A stretch of DNA of 5,473 bases from Clostridiales bacterium (GTDB lineage: Bacteria > Bacillota_A > Clostridia > Lachnospirales > Lachnospiraceae), in contig JASKJZ010000195.1 of NCBI GenBank assembly GCA_030154385.1, forward strand, positions 1-5,473, given 5' to 3'. A program made the translations under genes and the position numbers. Position 1 is the stretch's first letter. Each line of letters starts with the position of its first letter. Shown piece by piece: positions 1 to 4,603 of the stretch. The notes beneath the pieces are model-generated. The model made no database searches. It saw nothing but the letters and a program-made list of their open reading frames with translations, and was not told the DNA's origin.

Positions 1-618
1 TTTGGAAAACATAATATACTAGAGCCAAAGAGAAGTTCTACTTGTGAACTTTTATTTTCCCTAATGGAAGAAGATAAAATTTCCAAGGAGACGGCAAAGG
101 CTCTTTATTTGGGGATTGTATATGACACAGGTGTGTTCAAGCATTCCAATACCACGATTGATACGATGCAGGCGGCAGGTAAGTTGATTGATAAGGGAGT
201 TCCGTTTTCTAAGATTATTGACGAGACCTTTTACCAAAAGACTTATTTGCAAAATCAAATTCTAGGAAGATGCCTTCTTGAAAGCTTTCTTCTCCTGGAT
301 GGTAAAGTGATTGCCTCTTGTGTAGAGAGAAGAATCCTGGATTTTTATGGAGCAACAGCTGAGGATATGGATGGTATTGTTGATCAGATGCGTGTGACAA
401 AGGGAGTAGAGGTCGCACTGTTTGCATATGAAATTGCATCGGGAGAGTACAAAGTAAGCATGCGCTCAAATGGACTGGTGGATGTCAATAAAATTGCCGT
501 TTATTTTGGCGGTGGCGGACACATAAAAGCGGCAGGTTGTACGTTAAAGGGAAGATATCACGATGTCATTACGAATATAACGGGGCATATCGAAAGCCAG
601 TTAAAGCAGATAGGTTAA
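1..618 (+). CDS. nrnA: Bifunctional oligoribonuclease / pAp phosphatase (DHH-DHHA1 family), 5'-truncated by window edge
   Basis: The reading frame is open from base 1, so the gene begins outside the window; 205 codons are visible and the stop is TAA at 616-618. The family (NrnA) is about 310-325 residues, so roughly the first 110-120, including the DHH motif itself, are missing. Visible signatures are the STCELL segment after the DHH region, the motif IV block GIVYDTGVFKHSNTT (Asp is a conserved metal ligand), and the C-terminal DHHA1 nucleic-acid-binding motif FGGGGHIKAAG (GGGGH encoded at 508-522). NrnA enzymes are cytosolic, Mn-dependent, and hydrolyse 2-5 nt RNAs to mononucleotides and 3'-phosphoadenosine 5'-phosphate to AMP. 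The gene is followed after 5 bp by truB, so co-transcription and translational coupling are likely. An ATG at 64 is an internal Met inside the conserved domain, not the start. Family assignment is firm; the exact NrnA substrate preference is inferred. Confidence 0.9.
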   Translation, partial: FGKHNILEPKRSSTCELLFSLMEEDKISKETAKALYLGIVYDTGVFKHSNTTIDTMQAAGKLIDKGVPFSKIIDETFYQKTYLQNQILGRCLLESFLLLDGKVIASCVERRILDFYGATAEDMDGIVDQMRVTKGVEVALFAYEIASGEYKVSMRSNGLVDVNKIAVYFGGGGHIKAAGCTLKGRYHDVITNITGHIESQLKQIG

Positions 619-623
619 ATAAG

Positions 624-1523
624 ATGGATGGAATTTTAAATGTTTATAAAGAAAAAGGCTTTACTTCACATGATGTGGTAGCCAAGCTTCGCGGGATTGT
701 AAAGCAAAAAAAAATCGGGCATACCGGTACGTTAGATCCAGACGCAGAAGGGGTTTTGCCCGTATGTCTTGGAAAAGCGACAAAACTTTGTGACTTACTT
801 ACGGATAAGGATAAATGTTATGAAGCGGTATTAAAGCTAGGAGTAACAACGGATACACAGGATTTGACAGGAACCGTACGTTCTACTACAGATGTAGCGC
901 TTTCGAAAGAAGCAATCAAGGAGGCTGTATTATCCTTCCAAGGCTCCTATGATCAGGTGCCGCCGATGTATTCCGCAATCAAAGTCAATGGAAAAAAGTT
1001 ATATGAGTTAGCCAGAGAAGGTATTGAAATCGAGAGAAAGCCACGTTCGGTTTTGATTCATAAAATTGATATTTTAGAAATTGACGTATCATGTTATGAG
1101 GTAAGAATGCGGGTATTTTGCTCAAAAGGAACCTACATACGAACACTCTGTGCAGATATTGGAGATGCCCTTCGTGTGGGTGGTGCTATGAAAAGTCTAC
1201 TACGTGTCAAGGCAGGCAGTTTTATTATAGAAGAAAGTCATACTTTAAAGGAAATTGAAGCGCAGATGAGGGAAGGTGCTCTCTCTGAGTGGTTGGTGCC
1301 AGTCGATGCCATTTTTTCTGGTTATGAAAGTTTTACCGTTCATAAAGAGAAGGATCGATTGTTAAATAATGGAAATTCACTTTCTCTTTTGGATGGAGTT
1401 TTGAGCGGAGTTGTATCAGAGGGCAGTATGGTAAGAGTATATGACTCTTTCCTTGTGTTTAAAGGGTTATATCAAATAGCAGAACAGAACGAATGTCTAG
1501 TACCTTATAAAATGTTTTTGTAA
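624..1523 (+). CDS. truB: tRNA pseudouridine(55) synthase TruB
   Basis: A 299-residue protein, in the usual 300-315 range. TruB isomerises U55 of the tRNA T-loop to pseudouridine in the cytosol. The product opens with MDGILNVYKEKGFTSHDVV, the normal TruB N-terminus, which fixes the ATG at 624; an in-frame TTG at 537 would add 29 residues overlapping nrnA and is unlikely. The catalytic block GHTGTLDPDAEGVLP has its nucleophile Asp at residue 38. Downstream come DKCYEAVLKLG, QVPPMYSAIKVNGKKLYELAREG and CSKGTYIRTLCADIGDAL, the other conserved active-site motifs, then a C-terminal PUA-like tail of about 60 residues. The motif I segment reads KEKG rather than the common KPKG. The Shine-Dalgarno is weak (AGG at 612-614, 9 nt before ATG), and the start lies 5 bp after the nrnA stop, so coupling to nrnA translation probably helps initiation. 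Confidence 0.97.
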   Translation: MDGILNVYKEKGFTSHDVVAKLRGIVKQKKIGHTGTLDPDAEGVLPVCLGKATKLCDLLTDKDKCYEAVLKLGVTTDTQDLTGTVRSTTDVALSKEAIKEAVLSFQGSYDQVPPMYSAIKVNGKKLYELAREGIEIERKPRSVLIHKIDILEIDVSCYEVRMRVFCSKGTYIRTLCADIGDALRVGGAMKSLLRVKAGSFIIEESHTLKEIEAQMREGALSEWLVPVDAIFSGYESFTVHKEKDRLLNNGNSLSLLDGVLSGVVSEGSMVRVYDSFLVFKGLYQIAEQNECLVPYKMFL

Positions 1524-1543
1524 GAGAAAGGCATTTTTTCGAT

Positions 1544-1548
1544 AGGAG
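1544..1548 (+). promoter_or_regulatory. Ribosome binding site that decides the ribF start
   Basis: AGGAG ends 8 nt before the TTG at 1557. The in-frame GTG at 1548 overlaps the last base of this same AGGAG and therefore cannot use it. This favours initiation at the TTG. Confidence 0.7.
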
Positions 1549-1556
1549 TGAGTGAC

Positions 1557-2477
1557 TTGAAATACATTGATTATAGTGATTTTAAATTGGAAAAGAGTGC
1601 CGTTTGTCTTGGAAAGTTTGATGGTGTACATATTGGACATCGGGAGCTAATAAGAGCTGCCGTTGAACGAAAAAAGCAGGGGTTGCGTGCTGTGATTTTT
1701 ACTTTTTTGATGAATCCACGGGTACTCAACGGGGATAAGGAGCTTCGTTTGATTTATACCGAAGAGGAAAAACGCCAAATCATGGAAGAAGCGGGAGCAG
1801 ATGTTTTAGTATCCTATCCATTTGATCAGGCGATGTTTTCGATGGAGCCGGAGCGCTTTGTATCGGATGTTTTACTTGAAAAAATGGATACGAAAGTCCT
1901 GATTGTTGGACGCGATTTTCATTTTGGACATAATCGAACGGGGGATGTGATTCTACTAGAAAAGCTTTCCAAACAATATGGATTTGAACTGATTACCTTT
2001 GACAAAGTCATGTACGAGGGAGTTGCGGTTAGCAGCACAAGAATTCGTCATGCAATAGCAGAGGGAAGCATGGAAAAGGTGAATCAAATGCTAGGAAAAC
2101 CATATCGCATTATGGGGGAAGTAATTCATGGCAGAAAGCTTGGTAGAACACTTGGTATTCCAACCATCAATATGCTGCCAGAAGAAGTGAAGCTGCTTCC
2201 GCCAAATGGAGTATATGCATCCAAAATCTGGATACAGGGTGTTGCTTTTTATGGAATTTCGAATATTGGAGTAAAACCAACCGTTGGTGCGGAAAAAAGG
2301 CGGTTGATGGAAACCTATATCTTCGATTATTCTGGTGATTTGTACGGGGAATACTTAAAGGTTGACCTCTACCAGTTTGAACGCCCGGAGGTTAAGTTTG
2401 ATTCCATTGAAGAGCTAAAAGTACAAATGCTAAAAGATGAGCAATACGGACGAGCTTATTTTAAAATGAGAGAATAA
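1557..2477 (+). CDS. ribF: Bifunctional riboflavin kinase / FAD synthetase RibF
   Basis: A 306-residue protein of normal RibF length. It phosphorylates riboflavin to FMN and adenylates FMN to FAD in the cytosol. The N-terminal nucleotidyltransferase domain carries LGKFDGVHIGH (residues 18-28, the HxGH adenylyltransferase motif) and SSTRIR (159-164). The C-terminal riboflavin kinase domain carries GRKLGRTLGIPTIN (192-205; the PTxN motif, with Ile where Ala is common), PPNGVYASKI, GISNIGVKPTV and METYIFDYSGDLYG, whose Glu is the expected catalytic base. The TTG start is chosen because AGGAG lies 8 nt upstream and the protein then begins MKYIDY; a GTG at 1548 would add three residues but has no spaced ribosome binding site. 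It sits 33 bp after truB, a gap with no convincing promoter, so it is the last gene of the nrnA-truB-ribF unit. No FMN riboswitch is present. Confidence 0.96.
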   Translation: MKYIDYSDFKLEKSAVCLGKFDGVHIGHRELIRAAVERKKQGLRAVIFTFLMNPRVLNGDKELRLIYTEEEKRQIMEEAGADVLVSYPFDQAMFSMEPERFVSDVLLEKMDTKVLIVGRDFHFGHNRTGDVILLEKLSKQYGFELITFDKVMYEGVAVSSTRIRHAIAEGSMEKVNQMLGKPYRIMGEVIHGRKLGRTLGIPTINMLPEEVKLLPPNGVYASKIWIQGVAFYGISNIGVKPTVGAEKRRLMETYIFDYSGDLYGEYLKVDLYQFERPEVKFDSIEELKVQMLKDEQYGRAYFKMRE

Positions 2478-2521
2478 AAAATATTGGCAGCTACGATAAA
2501 CATGTAGCTGCCAATATTTTT
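2477..2521. terminator. Bidirectional intrinsic terminator shared by ribF and the convergent MocR gene
   Basis: A perfect 18-bp inverted repeat, arms 2477-2494 and 2504-2521, with a 9-nt loop. The core GGCAGCTAC/GTAGCTGCC is flanked by A-rich and T-rich ends, so the RNA from either strand ends in a U-run. The left arm begins on the last base of the ribF stop codon. On the minus strand the hairpin lies largely inside the MocR gene: its last codons and its TAG stop (2493-2491) are within it. Confidence 0.93.
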
Positions 2522-3885
2522 ATTCCTTCTTCTATCTGCTTTTCGCTCATATTGGCATATCCTAGCAGAAGCGTTGGTGTATAGGAAGCTGGAAGCTGGA
2601 TAAAGTGCTCCTTAAGACCATACAATTGGATAGAATTTTTTCTTGCAATCGTTTTTATTTCTTCTTCGCTTCGTCCGTTATTGCAGGTTACAACAAGATG
2701 CATGCCAGCATGTTCTCCCTTGATGGTAATTGGTAAATTGCTTGTTTTCAGCAAAGAAAGCATAAAGTCATGCTTTGTTTTATAAACCTTTCGCATGCGG
2801 TTTACGTGCCGTTCAAAATGTCCATCGTTTAAAAAGTGGGTCAAAATTTCCTGATCAATACGTGAGACTGTGGAAGATAGATAGGCAAAACGATGATTAA
2901 AATCTTCACAGAGCCCCGCTGGCAGAACCATATAACCGACACGAATCGCTGGAGCAATCGCTCTGGAAAAGGTACCAATATAAATAATATTGGAGGCAGA
3001 GCGAATACTTTGCAGCGAGGGAATTGGTTTTCCTTTGTAGCGAAATTCACTATCATGATCATCTTCTATAATATAGCGGCCTGCCTCCTTCCCGACCCAG
3101 GCAAGCAGCTCCATTCGACGCTTGATTGGCATGATGATACCAAGGGGATACTGGTGGGAGGGCGTAACGTAAGCAATGTTACAGGCGGTCTTTTCTAAAT
3201 CTTCTATGCGCATGCCAGCATTGTCGAGGGCAATTGGAGTAGTCGGAACTTTATTGTTCAAAAAAATATGATAGGCTCGCTGGTAACAAGGGTTTTCGAG
3301 CGCAATATGGCTAGTAGAACCAAAATATTGTGCCAATAGCTGCAAAAGATAATCGACACCAGCTCCAATGAAAATTTGATCCTCTTTGCAAGTTACGCCA
3401 CGTGACTGATGGAGATAATGTGCGATTGCCTGTCGAAGAGGAGCGTCTCCTCTTGAATCACCCATCAAAAACAGTTCGCTCTTTTCCAGACTACTTTTTG
3501 AGAGCTGGCGCCAAATCCGGTATGGAAAATGACTTAAATCAATTGAAAATGGGGAAAAATCATATGTATAGGGTAACTTTTCCTCTGGTGCTTTTTTTTC
3601 GTAGCTGGATGAACTTAAAGAGGAGGGGTAAATAGAGAGATTTGATACACGACTGACAAAATATCCTCTTTTGGGATAAGAAATGATATACCCTTCCGAT
3701 AAAAGCTGGGCATAGGCCATGTCGACGGTATTTCTACTAATGGATAAATGGGCAGCAAGACTTCTGGTGGAGGGAAGCTTTTCTTCGAAGACAAGATGTC
3801 CTTGCGTGATTTCTGATTTGATGTATTGATAAATCTGTTCATATAAAGAAATTTTTTGAGTAGAATCAATTGGTATGGTTATCAT
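2491..3885 (-). CDS. MocR/GabR-type transcriptional regulator (GntR HTH plus class I aminotransferase-like domain) with altered PLP site
   Basis: A 464-residue protein of typical MocR length. Residues 13-78 form a GntR-type winged helix-turn-helix (SLYEQIYQYIKSEI, then LPSTRSLAAHLSISRNTV and GYIISYPKRGYFVS). A linker of about 30 residues leads to a fold-type I aminotransferase-like domain with ENPCYQRAY, VTPSHQYPLGIIMP, EDDHDSEFRY and YIGTFSRAIAPAIRVGYMVLP. Such proteins are cytosolic DNA-binding regulators that sense PLP or a PLP-amine adduct. Aligned to GabR, Tyr201, Arg203 and Asp275 match its PLP-contact residues, but Arg308 replaces the Schiff-base Lys and His277 replaces a Tyr. The start is ATG at 3885, 8 nt after AGGAGG; the ATG at 3891 is only 2 nt from it. 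The target is unknown: neighbours are rpsO and ribF, not vitamin B6 or GABA genes. The frame is intact, so this is not an obvious pseudogene. Family sure, function open. Confidence 0.9.
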   Translation of the reverse strand: MITIPIDSTQKISLYEQIYQYIKSEITQGHLVFEEKLPSTRSLAAHLSISRNTVDMAYAQLLSEGYIISYPKRGYFVSRVSNLSIYPSSLSSSSYEKKAPEEKLPYTYDFSPFSIDLSHFPYRIWRQLSKSSLEKSELFLMGDSRGDAPLRQAIAHYLHQSRGVTCKEDQIFIGAGVDYLLQLLAQYFGSTSHIALENPCYQRAYHIFLNNKVPTTPIALDNAGMRIEDLEKTACNIAYVTPSHQYPLGIIMPIKRRMELLAWVGKEAGRYIIEDDHDSEFRYKGKPIPSLQSIRSASNIIYIGTFSRAIAPAIRVGYMVLPAGLCEDFNHRFAYLSSTVSRIDQEILTHFLNDGHFERHVNRMRKVYKTKHDFMLSLLKTSNLPITIKGEHAGMHLVVTCNNGRSEEEIKTIARKNSIQLYGLKEHFIQLPASYTPTLLLGYANMSEKQIEEGIKILAATCLS

Positions 3886-3893
3886 GCACATTT

Positions 3894-3899
3894 CCTCCT
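3894..3899 (-). promoter_or_regulatory. Ribosome binding site of the MocR gene
   Basis: AGGAGG on the minus strand, 8 nt before the ATG at 3885 and only 2 nt before the alternative ATG at 3891. It selects the 3885 start. Confidence 0.8.
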
Positions 3900-3905
3900 G
3901 ATAGA

Positions 3906-3934
3906 AGAATACCAGATGAATAAAAAAATTGCAA
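3906..3934 (-). promoter_or_regulatory. Possible sigma-A promoter of the MocR gene
   Basis: On the minus strand, TTGCAA (3934-3929) and TATTCT (3911-3906) are separated by exactly 17 bp. Each matches the consensus at 4 of 6 positions. The predicted transcript start would lie within a few bases of the ribosome binding site, giving a very short leader. Some promoter must lie here, because the rpsO terminator is immediately upstream. These particular boxes are a modest guess. Confidence 0.4.
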
Positions 3935-3968
3935 CTTCATAACCCTTTGAACCGCGTATTTTGTGTAC

Positions 3969-3996
3969 AAAAAAAGAGAGCATATGCATGCTCTCT
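3969..3996 (-). terminator. Intrinsic terminator of rpsO
   Basis: A 9-bp stem (AGAGAGCAT, arms 3996-3988 and 3983-3975 on the minus strand) with a 4-nt loop, followed by six Ts (3974-3969). It starts 10 bp after the rpsO stop. The plus-strand side lacks a T-run, so it acts on the minus strand only. It separates rpsO from the MocR gene. Confidence 0.9.
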
Positions 3997-4005
3997 CTGT
4001 GTTCA

Positions 4006-4272
4006 TTATTTTCTTAAACCTAATCTTGCAATTAAGGTACGATATCCTTCAAGATCGGTTTTCTTTAAGTAATCTAATAAACCTCTTCTTTGACCAACCA
4101 TTTTAAGAAGACCTCTTCTAGAGTGGTGATCCTTTTGATTGGATTTTAAATGCTCGGTTAACTGATTGATACGTTCTGTTAATAGAGCAACCTGAACTTC
4201 TGGTGAACCAGTATCGGTAGCGGTTCTTCCGTATTCTGTAATAATTTGCTGTTTCTTTTCTTTACTAATCAT
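4006..4272 (-). CDS. rpsO: 30S ribosomal protein S15
   Basis: An 88-residue protein (E. coli S15 has 89), full length and intact. S15 binds early to the central domain of 16S rRNA at the helix 20-21-22 junction and forms an intersubunit bridge. The signature runs [23 protein letters not shown], then [17 protein letters not shown], and ends LIARLGLRK. The rRNA-contact residues His41, Asp48 and Ser51 are kept, while the usual HKK before DHH reads NQK (Asn45, Gln46). The start is the ATG at 4272, with AAAGGAGG (4288-4281) 8 nt upstream; an in-frame extension to 4314 would run through this site and the leader and is rejected. It has its own promoter, leader and terminator, so it is monocistronic. 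Its orientation is opposite to ribF and pnp, which is unusual. Confidence 0.97.
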   Translation of the reverse strand: MISKEKKQQIITEYGRTATDTGSPEVQVALLTERINQLTEHLKSNQKDHHSRRGLLKMVGQRRGLLDYLKKTDLEGYRTLIARLGLRK

Positions 4273-4363
4273 GGTAAAGACCTCCTTTGATAAAATTAAA
4301 ATGTAACCAGACACTAAGACTGGGGTCGGAGACTCCCGAGACTGGGTATCGGTTTAAAATACC
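4273..4363 (-). promoter_or_regulatory. rpsO 5' leader, candidate S15 autoregulatory RNA
   Basis: About 90 nt lie between the predicted transcript start and the ATG. Visible on the minus strand are three adjacent potential stems: GGTAT/ATACC (4363-4359 with 4349-4345), TCGG/CCGA (4339-4336 with 4329-4326) and CCAG/CTGG (4323-4320 with 4310-4307). CCGA at 4352-4349 can compete for the same TCGG, giving an alternative fold. CTCC at 4331-4328 could pair with GGAG of the ribosome binding site. The octamer CCCAGTCT occurs twice (4346-4339 and 4324-4317). S15 is known to repress its own mRNA through leader structures in several bacteria; that it does so here is inference. Confidence 0.45.
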
Positions 4364-4368
4364 TATGT

Positions 4369-4397
4369 ATCATAGCATACTTCGATTGGAATGTAAA
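4369..4397 (-). promoter_or_regulatory. Strong sigma-A promoter of rpsO
   Basis: On the minus strand, TTTACA (4397-4392) and TATGAT (4374-4369) are 17 bp apart, each 5 of 6 to consensus. The predicted transcript start is near 4362, about 90 nt before the rpsO ATG. Confidence 0.8.
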
Positions 4398-4437
4398 CGA
4401 TATTGGCGAAAAAAATGATTTTTTTGCTAGAAATCGT
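4397..4437. repeat. A7/T7 palindrome between the divergent rpsO and pnp promoters
   Basis: AAAAAAATGATTTTTTT (4409-4425) is centred on 4417. Outer arms ACGAT (4397-4401) and ATCGT (4433-4437) are symmetric about the same base; the positions between are unpaired. It abuts the rpsO -35 box and ends 20 bp before the pnp -35 box. It may be an intrinsically bent or UP-like element or a protein site. An A/T-only stem makes a terminator unlikely. Confidence 0.5.
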
Positions 4438-4457
4438 GTATGTGCAGGAAAAAAGGG

Positions 4458-4486
4458 TAGATAATCATTGGTAGGAGTGGTATAAT
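4458..4486 (+). promoter_or_regulatory. Sigma-A promoter of pnp
   Basis: A perfect TATAAT (4481-4486) is preceded at 17 bp by TAGATA (4458-4463), 4 of 6 to the -35 consensus. The predicted transcript start is near 4493, giving a leader of about 110 nt. It gives pnp a promoter independent of rpsO. Confidence 0.8.
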
Positions 4487-4500
4487 AAAAGAGTTAATGT

Positions 4501-4576
4501 GATGGAAGTACATTCCGAGACTTCTGAAGAGATTATTTCATAAAATGATTTGTTCAGTTGTTTCGGCACTTCCATC
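4501..4576 (+). promoter_or_regulatory. Long hairpin in the pnp 5' leader
   Basis: The leader RNA can fold into one extended stem-loop. Pairs run 4501-4509 with 4568-4576 (9 bp, GATGGAAGT/ACTTCCATC), 4515-4521 with 4560-4566 (7 bp), 4524-4528 with 4553-4557 (5 bp) and 4530-4538 with 4543-4551 (9 bp), closed by the tetraloop CATA. That is 30 bp including three G-U pairs, broken only by a 5/1 internal loop, a TT/TT loop and one G/G mismatch. No T-run follows, so it is not a terminator, and the ribosome binding site (4591-4596) lies 14 nt beyond it. In E. coli a long pnp leader stem cut by RNase III mediates PNPase autoregulation; a similar role here is inference. Confidence 0.7.
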
Positions 4577-4590
4577 GAATGATGATAATA

Positions 4591-4596
4591 AAGGAG
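4591..4596 (+). promoter_or_regulatory. Ribosome binding site of pnp
   Basis: AAGGAG lies 7 nt before the ATG at 4604, supporting that start. Confidence 0.85.
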
Positions 4597-4603
4597 AATA
4601 TTT

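Noticed and set aside
537..623. N-terminal extension of truB to a TTG at 537
   Set aside because: It would overlap nrnA by 82 bp and add 29 residues before the standard TruB N-terminus; ATG 624 fits the family.
1509..1539. AT-rich hairpin with a T-run across the truB stop, possible terminator or attenuator before ribF
   Set aside because: The stem (1509-1519 with 1527-1537) has one G-C pair and two G-U pairs, too weak for a terminator; ribF needs read-through from upstream.
2893..3198. Plus-strand open frame of 101 codons opposite the MocR gene
   Set aside because: It is the antisense shadow of a well-conserved coding region, with no ribosome binding site or recognisable product.
2478..3975. 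MocR gene as part of an insertion sequence or phage remnant
   Set aside because: There is no transposase, integrase, terminal inverted repeat or target duplication, and composition looks like the neighbours.
4273..4314. N-terminal extension of rpsO to 4314
   Set aside because: The extra 14 codons run through the AAAGGAGG ribosome binding site and the leader; S15 normally begins where ATG 4272 places it.
4501..4576. pnp leader hairpin as an intrinsic terminator or as a mobile-element terminal repeat
   Set aside because: No T-run follows the stem; the arms are imperfect, have no target-site duplication and enclose only a tetraloop.
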